From NCBI GenBank assembly GCA_037176705.1, contig CM073887.1:57621001-57685000 (forward strand): a stretch of 64,000 nucleotides of DNA. Reading direction: 5' to 3'. The position numbers and the translations under genes are program-made. This document shows positions 31,395-41,383 of this stretch, piece by piece. Origin of the DNA: Molossus alvarezi. Its lineage: Eukaryota > Chordata > Mammalia > Chiroptera > Molossidae. The notes below the pieces were generated by a model, which saw nothing but the letters and a program-made list of their open reading frames with translations, ran no database searches and was not told the DNA's origin. Positions within the stretch are counted from its first letter, which is position 1, and each line of letters begins with the position of its first letter.

Positions 31395-31980
31395 TACATA
31401 CAATATAGACCCAGCAATCCCACTTCTGGGTGTATACCCCCAAAATTGAAAGCATGGTCTCCAAGAGATATTTGTACACCCATGTTCATAGCAGCATTGT
31501 TCACAGTAGCTAAAACACAGAAGCAACCCAGTGTCCATCAATCGATGAATGGATAAACCAGATGTGGTATGTATATACAATGGAATATTATTCAGCCTTA
31601 AAAAGGAAAGAAATTCTGCAATATGCTACAACATGGATGAGCCTTACATTATACTGAGTGAAATAAGCTAGTCACAAAATACTGTGTGATGCCACTTATT
31701 TGAGGTCCCTAGAGTAGTCAAATTCATAGAGAGACAGTAGAATGAAAAAATAAAAGAAAGTAGAATGGTGGTTGTCAAAGGTTAGGGAAGGGCATGGGGA
31801 ATTAGTGTTTAATGGGGACAGGTTTCCAGATTTACCAGATGGAAAAGAGTTCTGCGGCTGGGTGGTGGTGATGGGTGCACAACAATGTGAGTTTATTTAA
31901 TACAACTGAACTGTATGCTTAAATATGGTTAAGATGGTAAATGTTATGGTATGTGTATTTTAACACAAAAACAAAAAAAG
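31395..31980 (+). mobile_element. L1M ORF2 3' end and 3' UTR
   Basis: ACCCAGCAATCCCACTTCTGGG, GTCCATCAATCGATGAATGGAT and ATACAATGGAATATTATTCAG are plus-strand L1 ORF2 end, followed by a 3' UTR and A-rich tail. Confidence 0.9.
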
Positions 31981-32604
31981 AAATTGATGCACTTACTGTG
32001 ATCCTGTCCCCAGGGGGAGGCACTTGGTTGCCAGCTTCAGGTTTTGCAGTCAGACGTCTATCACAGGTTGGGGTTCTGAGTGTTGCCCCCTGCCACTAAG
32101 CTGAGCTGTAAGCATACCATTCCTACCCACCCACATCCATCAGATGTTTTTCACATCTTCCAGCATCTTGGGAGTTTGTCAGAGAAGGGAAATAGCCTTC
32201 CTGCCCAAATATGGAACCAGAAGGCACACATTTATGTTTATTGAGCGAGGACTTGAAGAGGTGGAGAACTTGGCTTGGGCCCTGTCTACTGAAGCCCCCT
32301 TGTCCCTTCTGCAGCTGCCTCTGGCCAGCCTTGAGGTGCAGGGATCTTCAAATCCATGTCAGGAGGGGTCATCAGCCCTGGGGACACTGTCCTGGGAGAA
32401 TCACACCTTGGAGGGGCCTCTGACAGACATTCCCATCCCCAAATGTATCAGCCGCTGCAGAGCTCAGCAGACCCCACTCCAACCTTCTCACCCTTTATCT
32501 GCAGGCAAATGGAGAGACCCAGCCCACGTTCATGAAGGATCTGTGTGCCATCCATCATCTAGAAGCTCACAGTCTGGCTTTTGCTGGATGTTCTTCTATT
32601 CACC
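31981..32604. other. Gene-less stretch
   Basis: An open frame of 167 codons (32144-32647) runs into the following LTR and has no recognisable domain. No repeat was identified. Confidence 0.45.
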
Positions 32605-32975
32605 CTGTTATGGACTGAGATGTATCCCTGCAAAATTTATATGCTGAAGTGTGATGGTATCTGAAGCCTTTTGGGAGGCAATTAAGGTTAAATGAGGTTA
32701 TAGGGTGGGACCCTGACCCCACAGAACTAGTGTCCTTATAAGAAGAGAAAGAAACACTAGAGATATCTCTCTCCATGTACACACAGAAAAAAGGCCATAT
32801 GAGGACACAGAGAGAAGGCAGCCAGCCGTCTGCAAGCCAGGTAGGGAGAGCCCTCACCAGGAACCCAATTTGCCAGCACCTTGATCTTGAACTTCCAGCC
32901 TCCAGAACCATGAGAAATAAATGTCTGTTGTTTATTAGCCATTTAGCCTATGGTGTTCTGTGATAACAGCCAAAT
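32605..32975 (+). mobile_element. MLT1-type MaLR LTR
   Basis: CAAAATTTATATGCTGAAGTGTGATGG, ATGAGGACACAGAGAGAAGGC and ACCATGAGAAATAAATGTCTGTTG follow the LTR order. Confidence 0.82.
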
Positions 32976-33039
32976 TCACTAAGAGAAGTAACAGCTCTTA
33001 GCTCCTGGTAGCCCTGGGATACACCACCACTACCCTCAC

Positions 33040-33250
33040 TAATATTTTTTAAAAACTTAAAAAAAATGTTTTTTATTAATTTCAGAGAGAGGAAGGGAGA
33101 GGGGGAGAGAGAGAGAAACATTGATCGGCTTCCTCCTGCATGCCCCCTACTCGGGATCAAGCCTGCAACCCTGTGCATGTGCCCAGGAATCCACTGACCT
33201 CCTGGTGCATAGGAGGGCGCTCAATCAACTGAGCCACACCAGCCAAGCCC
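33040..33250 (-). mobile_element. Ves SINE, family B, minus strand
   Basis: AT-rich tail, GA-rich tract and inverted head CAACTGAGCCACACCAGCC. Confidence 0.88.
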
Positions 33251-33344
33251 CTCCCCACCCCCACTGATTTTTTGGATGCAGCCCACACCATCATTCAGAC
33301 TTCCTCCATGGCCTGCTTTGTGTGCATTCCCTGCCTCCGATCAC

Positions 33345-33502
33345 TGGTCTCAACCTTAGCCACACACTGGGATGATCTGGGAAGCTTTCACAATGCTGAC
33401 CCCTGACCTCACCTTCAGGGAGTCTGAGGTAATTGGGTGGAGCTGGCTTTGGGGAGTTTTTAACCTCTCCCAGGTGATTCTAACAGGGTAAAGCACCACT
33501 GA
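33345..33502 (+). mobile_element. hAT-type non-autonomous DNA transposon (MER20/MER5-like)
   Basis: GGTCTCAACCTTAGCCACACACTGGGATGATCTGGG and a closing CAGGTGATTCTAACAGGG...CACTG show the terminal-repeat organisation of this group. Confidence 0.7.
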
Positions 33503-33504
33503 CC

Positions 33505-33645
33505 TAGAGCAGTGTTTCTCAATGGGCGATTCTGGAGACATTTTTTGGTTGTCACAACTTGGGTTGCTACCAACATCTCGTGGGAGGGGGCTAGGGATGC
33601 TGCTAAACATTCTACAATGCACAGGACAGGACCCTGTCACAAAAA
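33505..33645 (-). mobile_element. hAT-type MER fragment
   Basis: Minus-strand copy of the family at 15810 (TGTTTCTCAATGGGCG, CAACTTGGGTTGCTACCAAC, GATGCTGCTAAACATTCTAC). Confidence 0.65.
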
Positions 33646-33661
33646 AAATGACCCAGCCTCA

Positions 33662-33800
33662 AATGGAAGTACAGTAAGTCCTCACTTAACATCACTAATA
33701 GGTTCTTGGAACTTTGACGAAACAACATATAACAAAACCAATTTTACCATAGACTAATTGATATAAACAAGAGTTTAGTTCATATGGCATCTCATCAATG
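33662..33800 (+). repeat. Old interspersed repeat fragment
   Basis: GTAAGTCCTCACTTAACATC...AACCAATTTTACCATAGACTAATTGATATAAACA is familiar as an abundant mammalian DNA-type repeat; family not assigned. Confidence 0.5.
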
Positions 33801-33929
33801 TTATATTGAAATGATGTTGATTGAAATGATGTTATTTGAGGTGCTACTATATTCCAGAAGCCCTGCTGTAGAGGTCAATGAGCCAATTATTTCCTCTACA
33901 AAGGCACACAACACCATGTCAGGGGTAGG

Positions 33930-34015
33930 GGCTATTCTGTGCCCATTTTGCAGAAGGGGAAACTGAGGCTCAGAGGGGGGCAATTAGTCAATTCAGCCAC
34001 GCTCAGATGGCACAC
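33930..34015 (-). mobile_element. MIR fragment
   Basis: CCATTTTGCAGAAGGGGAAACTGAGGCTCAGAG is the inverted MIR core. Confidence 0.75.
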
Positions 34016-34109
34016 CTTTTTACAAAGCAGTTAAAAGGACCCACAGTACACTGTATACAGTATACTGGGAAGAAGAATCAAGGTGGGTGGAAGTAAAGCC
34101 CATTGGTGA

Positions 34110-34265
34110 AGCAAACAGATCCAGCAACCAGTCCCATGCTCTCTGGCTCTGTGCCTTCAGGAAAGTGCTTCACCTCCCCAGGCCTCAGTGTCCCCATTCA
34201 TAAAATGGAGATATGACAATAATGATACCTGCCTGGATGGCCACTGCAGGGGGCTCATGGAGTGC
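34110..34265 (+). mobile_element. MIR SINE
   Basis: CTCTGGCTCTGTGCCTTCAGGAAAGTGCTTCACC...CATAAAATGGAGATATGACAATAATGATACC is the plus-strand MIR core. Confidence 0.75.
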
Positions 34266-34269
34266 TGGA

Positions 34270-34440
34270 AGCTTAGGGAGCAAGGTCCACAGGAGGGTCG
34301 AATGGAATCCACTCAGAATGGGTGAGAAAGACTCAGTTATTATCTGGGGAAGAGCATGACAGGCAGAGGGAACAGCGAGTGCAACAGCCCTGGAATGGAA
34401 GGAAAGCAGGAAGTTTGCTCTATTTTCCTTCTTCCCCTCC
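34270..34440 (-). mobile_element. L2 LINE fragment, minus strand
   Basis: GGGAAGAGCATGACAGGCAGAGGGAACAGCGAGTGCAACAGCCC is the reverse of the conserved L2 block. Confidence 0.7.
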
Positions 34441-34555
34441 CTTTAACCTGAGTCAAAACTGGAAGAGCCAACTTCAGGCCAGGCACCCAGTGGTGTACTT
34501 GAGCCAGATCAAAGTGGCTCACAAGAACCAATTATGCATATCTGCTCCTACTCAG

Positions 34556-34697
34556 GGCTCAGTGACATCACTTTCACAGCTTGAAATCAGCCACGATGGG
34601 AGAATTTACACCATGGAAATTGGCCAACACTACAAATCAGGTCCCCTTGCCCCAGCTGCTTTATCAGCCACTGTAGTTTACACGCATTTGAACACCA
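34556..34697 (+). repeat. Unassigned repeat, copy 1
   Basis: GTGACATCACTTTCACAGCTTGAAATC...GGAGAATTTACACCATGGAAATTG. A closely related copy lies at 35083-35200 and an inverted one at 49430-49510. Confidence 0.7.
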
Positions 34698-34712
34698 TCT
34701 CACACTCTATCT

Positions 34713-35078
34713 TAGTCCATTTGGGCTGCTATAACAACATGCCATAAACTGGGGCTTTTAACAATAAACATTTACTTCTCACAGTTCTGGAGGCTGGAAG
34801 TCCAAGATAGAGATGAAACCAGCATCAGTGATCTGGTAGGAATTCACTTCCTGGTTTATAACTGGCCACCTTCTCTCTGTGTCCTCACATGGTGGAAGGT
34901 ACAAGAGAGCTCTCTGGGGTCCCTTTTATAAGGGCACTAATACCATTCATGAGGGCTCCACCCTCAAGACCTAATCACATCCTAAAGGCCCCATATTCTA
35001 ATACCACCAACTTGGGGACGTAGGATTGCAACACAGGAATTTGGGGGGAACACAGTCAGTGTATGGCATCCCCTCATT
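34713..35078 (-). mobile_element. MLT1-type MaLR LTR, minus strand
   Basis: TTAGTCCATTTGGGCTGCTATAACA, CACAGTTCTGGAGGCTGGAAGTCC and CATGAGGGCTCCACCCTCAAGACC are the reverse complement of the LTR seen at 16160 and 62535. Confidence 0.85.
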
Positions 35079-35082
35079 CCCT

Positions 35083-35200
35083 CAGTGACATCACTTTCAC
35101 AGTTTGAAATTGATCAAGGTAGGAGAATTTACACCATGGAAATTGTCAAACATTACAAATATAAGCTGCTTTATGCCATTGTTTACACCCTAAGGATGAC
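35083..35200 (+). repeat. Unassigned repeat, copy 2
   Basis: Matches copy 1 at about 90% over the first ~75 bp, including TGACATCACTTTCACAG and GGAGAATTTACACCATGG. Confidence 0.7.
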
Positions 35201-35365
35201 CTCTTTCAGCTGACATCTTCCCACCCACCTTTCAGGAAAGACCAAACCTCTTGCACTTAGGAGGGGCAAGGCAGGGGGCCAGTGTGTGGGAGGAGGTAGA
35301 TGAGAGAGAAACATCACAACAGAGGGTGACAGCAGGGTAGGGAGAAAGTTAGGGACATGTTATTT

Positions 35366-35608
35366 TATTTTATTATTTTTTCTAAATATGTTATATATAT
35401 ATATTTTTGTTGTTGTTGTTGTTGTTGTTAGAAAAAGAGGAAGGGAGAGGGTGAGAGAAAGACATAAGCATCGATCGGTTGCCTCCCATATTCATCTGGA
35501 CTTGGAACTGAAGTGGCAACCTGGGCATGTGTCCTGACCGGGAATTGAACCAGCAACCTTTTGGTGCATAGGATGATGCTCAAACAAGTGAGCCATACCA
35601 GCCAGGGC
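35366..35608 (-). mobile_element. Ves SINE, family B, minus strand
   Basis: Tail with (TA)n and (GTT)n expansions, GA-rich body and inverted head GAGCCATACCAGCCAGGGCC. Confidence 0.88.
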
Positions 35609-35609
35609 C

Positions 35610-37125
35610 AGGGGCTGCTATTTTAGATTGAGGGGTAGAGAAAGTCCCTCTGCCCTTTGTGCAGACCTGAGTATCTTCCTACCTCCCACCCCTTCCCCAT
35701 CAGCCACTTTACCATCATGTCTTTTCAAGCCCTGAATCTTTTGTCATTCCTTCCCTTTCCTCCCACCCTTCTGAGTGAGCCTGTCCTGCTCCCTGGAATT
35801 TTCATCATGCAGAAATTTCTCAGCTCCAACTCATTTCTGCCCATTGAATTCACCTGTCATCCAAAATTGGCCTCGTTGCCTGCGCTGGAAAGTCTTTGTT
35901 CTTGTTCAAATAGACCCACATGGAAAGTGACTGGGAGGTCACCCTGTCCTTTTGGTAGCTCAAGGTCAACAACTTACTCTGTCCACACCCAACCTCACAG
36001 CCACTAAGGTGACTACTTAGGCTGGTGGCAGCCCCCACCCCAGCCACTGGGTACACCAAGGCTTGTGTGCCCCTGCATGAGCGTGGGCTGGGGAGGGTAC
36101 CAAGTGCCCATCCTGTGATCCAGCCTTCCTCGCTCTGCCTTGCCTCACTTTCCCCATCTGCTCACCCAACTTCTCCCGGAGGAGGTTCTGGAGAAGAACT
36201 TCCAGACACAAAAGGAAAAGCCACTTCTCTTGTGTTCCTTATGCTAGTATGAACCTAGGAGATCAGGAAATTCTAGGTCTATCTCAGACCAGCACTCCAC
36301 TCAGACTGGGCCCCCAAATGATAGCAATTCCCACTGAGCTTGAGCTGGGACAATTGTCATCCTCCTAGCACCTGGAATCCCCCAAAATTTAGACGCCCAG
36401 CTGAGCACTATCCCCTGCTGTGTCCTCCCTGCCTACCCCCCCCCCCCAATCCAAATCCCAAAGCTGAAGTCAGAAGCCATTTCCTCTGTCTATAGATCAT
36501 GGGGGGATGGAGGCTGGCAAATTTTAAAAGCTCATTAAGGCCTGAATTCTTTTTATAGATGAGGTTTTCTGCGTCCTTCCATTTCTCCACCCCTCTCCAC
36601 CCCTCCCTGCTTTCCCAACGCCGTATTTATTTGAGTTAGAAAAATAATGAGGTCCCTGAGGTCATACACAACACATCGGCTCTCTAATCAAAGTATTGCT
36701 GTAGAATTAAAAATATATAGAAATCTGTGTGTGTTGGTGCACGGGCCGCTGGCCGTGGACACAGGGCATGCTCGCCCATTGCCACCCAACCCCACCAGAC
36801 TGGCTTCTGGGAGGGATATAATTAGCTATTTTCCAGCAAAGTCTCTGGGGTGAAGAATGGAATGGAAATGCCAGTAGTCTTCCCCAGTGGGGCGCTGTGG
36901 GATGGAGTGCAGCCCACTCAGAAGGCATCCTGGGATGAAGTGAAAAGAAACTGAGCGCTGGATCCCACCAGACTGGATGTGACCAAGGGTGGGATCTCAG
37001 GGGCACCATGGTGGGGAGGCCAGATTGGGTGGAAAGGGCAAGAAAACCATCAGAGGAGACCCCCCAGGGGTGCACCCAGCCTGAGGGGCCAACGGACCCC
37101 ACTACCCACTATTTAAATCCCAGTG
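35610..37125. other. Less repetitive stretch with AT-rich islands
   Basis: No gene recognised. A poly(C) run lies at 36437-36447. AT-rich segments at 36525-36570 and 36620-36730 (GTATTTATTTGAGTTAGAAAAATAATGAGG, AATTAAAAATATATAG) sit in otherwise GC-rich sequence and could be conserved non-coding DNA. Confidence 0.45.
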
Positions 37126-37525
37126 TAGTGGGTTGAAGAATGTCCCCTTGCACCCCAAAATTTCTGTCCACTGAGAACCTCAGCAATAAGGTCTTTGCAG
37201 ATGAAATCAGGTAAGGATCTCAAGATGAGATGCTCTGAGCAATGGGCCCTTAATTCAACGACCGGTGTCTTTGTAAGAGAAAAGTGATTTGGACACAGAG
37301 AGACACAGAGAGGAGGAGGCCATGTGAAGACAGAGGCAGAGATTGGAGTAATGTGGCCACAAGCTAAGGGATGTCTTCAGCCACCAGAAGTTGGAGGAAG
37401 CCCAGAAGAATCTGCAGAAGGAGCAAGATACCTTGATCACAGACTTCCAACCCCCAGAACGATGAGAGGATTTTTTGGTTATTTTAAGCCCCCCAGTTTG
37501 TGGTCATTGTTACTGCAGCCTCAGG
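37126..37525 (+). mobile_element. MLT1-type MaLR LTR
   Basis: AGTGGGTTGAAGAATGTCCCC, AATAAGGTCTTTGCAGATG, GTGAAGACAGAGGCAGAGATTGGAG and TTTTAAGCCCCCCAGTTTGTGGTCA follow MLT1 order. Confidence 0.88.
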
Positions 37526-37559
37526 AAGCCCTTGCCTCTGAAACCCTCTGTGGATCTGG

Positions 37560-37980
37560 CTCACTTGGAATTAAATGCTGACTCCTGGCTGTGGTCCCAG
37601 GTTCCCCAGACATTGCCCCTGCCTCCCCTAGGCTTCTTGTCCAGGATTCTCCCTCTTCCCCTGTGGTGAGATGAACACCTGCCTCTCAGCCTTTGCCTGT
37701 GCTGTTCCACCTGCCTGCAGTTCTTCCCAGCATCCACTCACTTGAATCTCAGCCTGCAGATCAGGCCTTCCCTCCATCCTGCTCCATTCCAGCTGTATTT
37801 TTCTTTATATCCCTTATCATGATGTCACCCTGAGTTCACATTTGTTTAATGTATGTCTCTCCAGGACATTAGCACCACGTGGGCAAGGATATTTTTCCAC
37901 ATCCACCCTGGTGTCCAGAACAGGGTCAGACATATGGGAGGTGCTCCATCAAATGTGCAACATGAGTCCGTGAATGAACA
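37560..37980 (+). mobile_element. L2 LINE 3' end
   Basis: CAGCCTTTGCCTGTGCTGTTCC, GATCAGGCCTTCCCTCC and GTCCAGAACAGGGTCAGACATA...GGTGCTCCATCAAATG are the L2 end in order. Confidence 0.8.
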
Positions 37981-38317
37981 ATGACAAAGGACCTCAGTCA
38001 CCTTCATCACTCCAGGCCTGGAGCTGGTTCTTCCTCTAGCCTCTCCCAGCTCTGCCTTGCTCCGGAGGCCGTGGGGTGCCGGGCTTGGGGGGGTTCTGGT
38101 TTCAGAAGGGTGGCCTTTCCTCTAAATTTGCCCAGTCCTAAAGCAGAGGGATTTGAGGTGTCTTCAGGCTTGTGGGGAGCAGAGGGGCCAGCGCCTGGCC
38201 CACTGCTCCCCTCCTGCCAGCCTCCCTGGCCTGCCTGGGCCAGAGCAGTGCAGCCGGTGACATTTACAGTCTTTGGGTGGCTTTGGCGGGTAGAGAGGGG
38301 ACCACAGGAGTTTGCAG
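37981..38317. other. Gene-less GC-rich stretch
   Basis: Open frames of 123 and 137 codons overlap on opposite strands; neither shows a domain. No repeat recognised. Confidence 0.45.
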
Positions 38318-38420
38318 AGCTTGTGTGTATGTGTGTGTGTGAGAATGTGTAACTGAGAATTTGTGTTAATTTGTATGATGTGTGATTGTGTGAGAATTTG
38401 AGATGTGTGAGTTTTTGCAC
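38318..38420. repeat. TG-rich GAGAATTTG-type degenerate repeat
   Basis: GTGTGTGAGAATGTGTAACTGAGAATTTGTG units, related to the longer tract at 41390-41740 on the other side of the U6/HAL1 insertion. Confidence 0.75.
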
Positions 38421-38495
38421 ATTTGACCTAGTGTCTCCCGTATGTCCAACACTGTTCTGGACATCACTGGGGTGAAAGATAAAAATCCCTGCCTG

Positions 38496-38598
38496 GTGCT
38501 CACTTCGGCAGCACAGATACTAGAATTGGACCGATACAGAGATTAGCGTGACCCCTGTGCAAGGATGGCACACAACTTCGTGAAGCGTTCTATATTTT
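38496..38598 (+). pseudogene. RNU6: U6 snRNA retropseudogene
   Basis: Nearly full-length U6 spliceosomal RNA copy: it opens GTGCTCACTTCGGCAGCAC and ends CGTGAAGCGTTCTATATTTT. It differs from functional U6 by about a dozen substitutions and by loss of three bases in the CAGAGAAGATTAGC region, which carries the essential catalytic and pairing segment. No U6-type proximal promoter is visible upstream: the flank is MIR/L2-like. The retroposition target AAAAATCCCTGCCTG at about 38481-38495 recurs as AGAAATCCTTGCCCTTG near 41291, on the far side of the later HAL1 insertion. Confidence 0.95.
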
Positions 38599-38599
38599 T

Positions 38600-38835
38600 C
38601 TTTTTAATCTTACCCGAGGACATTTTTGCATTTATCTTCAGATAGAGCGGGAGGAAGAGAGGGAAGACAAGAAACATTGATGTGAGAGAGACATATCGAG
38701 TGGTTGCCACCCACATGACCTCACCGGGGCCAGGGACAAACTGCAACCATGTACGTGCCCTTCGTGGGAACCAAACCCATAGCTCTCTGGTCCGTGGGCC
38801 GAAGCTCTAACCGCTGAGCCAAACCAGCCAGGGCC
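38600..38835 (-). mobile_element. Ves SINE, family A, left end of the HAL1 nest
   Basis: Complete minus-strand element inserted at the U6 3' end. The flanks TTCTATATTTTT and TTCCATATATAT are related and include the duplicated target. Confidence 0.93.
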
Positions 38836-39210
38836 ATTCCATATATATATATTTTTTAAATCTTTATTGTTGGATGTAAAATGTATTACAGATGTTCCAC
38901 ATTTTCCCCCCATTGACCCCTTCCTTCCCCCTCCCGCCCCCCTCCCACCTTTTCCCACACTACTGTCTGTGTCCATTGATTATGCATATAAGTTCTTTGG
39001 TTTATTTCCTCCCACCCTCCCAACCCCTTTCCCTTTGAGGTTTGTCAGTCTAGCAATGAATTTATACTTCTTAATCTCTTCACCTTTTTCACCCATTCCC
39101 CCAACCCCCCTCCCAACTGGCAACCAACAAAATGTTTTCTGTATCTATGAGAATGTTTCTGTTCTACCAGTTCATTTTGTTTGTAGATTCCATTGTTGAT
39201 AGATGTGTAT

Positions 39211-40154
39211 TCATTGCCATTTTGTTTGTTCATATATTTTATCTTTTTCTTCAAAAAGACCCTTCATCATTTCATATAATAATAACGGTTTGGTGGTGAT
39301 GAACTCCTTTAACTTTTTCTTGTCTGGGAAAGTTTTTATATGTCCATCCATTCTAAATGACAGCTTTGCAAGATAGAGTAATCTTGGTGGTAGGTTCTTG
39401 CTTTTCATCACTCTGAATATTTCTTGCCACTCCCTTCTGGCCTGCAAAGTTTCTTTTGAGAAATCAGCTGACAGCCTAATGGGAACTCCCTTGTAGGTAA
39501 CTAGCTGCCTTTCTCTTGCTGCTTTTAAGATTCTGTCTTTGTCTTGAACCTTTTGCATTTTGATGATGATGTGTCTTGGTGTGGGCTTCTTGGGGTTCAT
39601 CTTGTTTGGGACTCTGTGCTTCCTGGACTTGTATGTCTGTTTCCTTCACCAAATTAGGGAAGTTTTCTGCCATTATTGTTTCAAACAGGTTTTCAATTTC
39701 TTTTTCTCTATCTTCTCCTTCTGGCACCCCCAAGATGCGAATGTTGGCATGCTTGAAGTTGTCCCAGAGGCTCCTTACACTATCCTCATTTTTTTTGGAT
39801 TCTTTTTTCTTTTTGCTGTTCTGATTGGGCATTTTTTGCTTCCTTATATTCCAAATCGATGGTTTGCTCCTTGGATTTACATACTCTGTTATTGAAGCTG
39901 TGTAAATTATTCTTTATTTCAGTTAATGCCTCCTTCAATTCTAACTGTACATCCATGATTTCTAACTGGTCCTTTTTTATGCTCTTGAGGCCCTCACTAA
40001 GTTCACTGAGATTCTCACTAAGTTCATTGAGCATCCTTATAAGCAGTATTTTGAACTCAGCATTTGTTAGGTTGCTTATCTCCATTTCGCTTAGTTCTTT
40101 TCTTGGGGTTTTGTTCTGTTCTTTCATTTGGGACCTGTTTCTTTGTCTCCTCAT
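39211..40154 (-). pseudogene. L1/HAL1 ORF1p pseudogene
   Basis: ORF1p is the RNA-binding, trimeric nucleic-acid chaperone of L1 particles. Read on the minus strand, the start at 40154 opens a lysine-rich N terminus and a coiled-coil-like region rich in Leu/Glu (LNELSENLSELSEGLKSI). The RRM-like domain follows (NIRILGVPEGEDREKEIENL, near 39740) and then the C-terminal domain (ILKAARERQLVTYKGVPIRL, near 39500), ending at 39211. Total length is about 314 codons, close to the usual L1 ORF1p. Three overlapping frames (40154-39786, 39832-39476, 39600-39211) show two frameshifts, so the copy is inactive. Few in-frame stops suggest moderate age. Confidence 0.9.
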
Positions 40155-41013
40155 TTTGGCTGCCTCCCTGTGTTTGTTTCAGTGTATTACTTAATGAGAG
40201 GTATGGGGCTCGCTGAGACCCGATGCTGCTCGTTTGAAAGAATTTAGGAAAAACCTGAAGCAGGATCCAAGATAGGCCAATCCTATGGTTAAGCAACTGG
40301 CAACAGCTTGGGTGGGCCTGAAAGTTGTGTGGGGCGGGGCAGGGCCTCAGGGAATCACCAGGGCTGGGCAACAGTGTGAGCCAGGTTGCTGGAGTCCCAG
40401 ATATGGCTACTGTCTGCCGCCCCAGGGAAGGGCTCACCAAAGGAACAATGGCCTCTTACAGCACGTTTGTCCCGGAGAAAGCCCCCTCTCCAGCCCTCGC
40501 TCCAGTGCCAAACAGCTCGGTTCTTCCCTGTATGTCTCTGGCGCCCCTCGAGCTGCCTCCCCTCTAAGCTTAGAGGGAGAGAGTCCGATAAGTCCATGTG
40601 CGGGCCCTTTAAGGAGCTGCCTGGGGCTCCAGCCGTGTCAGCTTCCCTGAGCCTCAGTTCCTGCTGGTTTTTCCAGCCAGAAGTTATGGGGATTCTCTTC
40701 CTGGCACTGGAACCCTGAGCAGGGCACCTGGTGTGGGACGAGGACCCCTCAGTCCTCAGGAAGGACCTTCCCAGCCATCATGTCCTCCTGATTTTTATCC
40801 GTCACACGTGGGTGTGGGACCAGCCCCTCGCGCCGCCGCCCCTCCTACCAGTCTGGATGTGGCTGCTGCTTTAATTCCGTAGTTGTAGGACTTCCATTCA
40901 GCTTGATTTCAGGCGGTTTTGAATGATGGTTGTTCTGTAGTTTAGTTGTAACTTTGATGTGATTGTGGGAGGATGTGATACCGCGTTTACCTACCCGCCA
41001 TCTTGACCGGAAG
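40155..41013 (-). promoter_or_regulatory. HAL1 5' UTR/promoter region
   Basis: GC- and CpG-rich non-coding segment between the element's 5' end and ORF1, starting with a YY1-type CAAGATGGCGG site as in L1 internal promoters. Its completeness indicates a non-truncated insertion. Confidence 0.65.
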
Positions 41014-41021
41014 TCTGTTCC

Positions 41022-41276
41022 TTTTTTTTTTTTTTATCATCCTCACTCGAGGACATTTTTCCATTCTTTGTTCAGATAGAGTGGGAGGGAGAGAGAGAGA
41101 GAGAGAGAGAGAGAAACGTCGATGTGAAAGGGACACATCGAGTGGTCGCCACCCGCACAACCAACCAGGGCCAGGGACAAACTGCAACCGAGGTACGTGC
41201 CCTTAGCGGGAACCGAACCCGGGTCTCTCCGGACCGCAGGCCGACGCTCTAACCGCTGAGCCAAACCGGCCAGGGC
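41022..41276 (-). mobile_element. Ves SINE, family A, right end of the HAL1 nest
   Basis: Complete element with perfect-looking family A head CTGAGCCAAACCGGCCAGGGC. TGTTCC is repeated on both sides (41016-41021 and 41277-41282), which is the HAL1 target copy. Confidence 0.93.
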
Positions 41277-41345
41277 TGTTCCATATTTTTTTAGAAATCC
41301 TTGCCCTTGTGGGGCTCACGTCCCAGACAGACAGACACTAAACAA

Positions 41346-41348
<3 letters not shown>

Positions 41349-41383
<35 letters not shown>

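Larger units (their letters stand above)
38852..41013 (-). mobile_element. HAL1-type half-L1 element, apparently full length
   Basis: On the minus strand it runs from a 5' end with a CAAGATGGCGG YY1-like motif (near 41003), through a GC-rich 5' UTR and a single ORF1, to a G-rich 3' UTR with an AATAAAG signal and A tail (38852-38868). ORF2 (endonuclease/RT) is absent: ORF1 is followed directly by the 3' UTR, the defining layout of HAL1. The target TGTTCCATATTTTTTT on the right corresponds to TTC(C/T)ATAT on the left. Confidence 0.85.

Noticed and set aside
32144..32647. 167-codon frame
   Set aside because: Its 3' end enters an MLT1-type LTR and it contains no recognisable domain.
38496..38598. 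Functional U6 snRNA gene
   Set aside because: There is no proximal promoter, a three-base loss in the catalytic/pairing region, multiple substitutions, and the TSD pattern of a retropseudogene.
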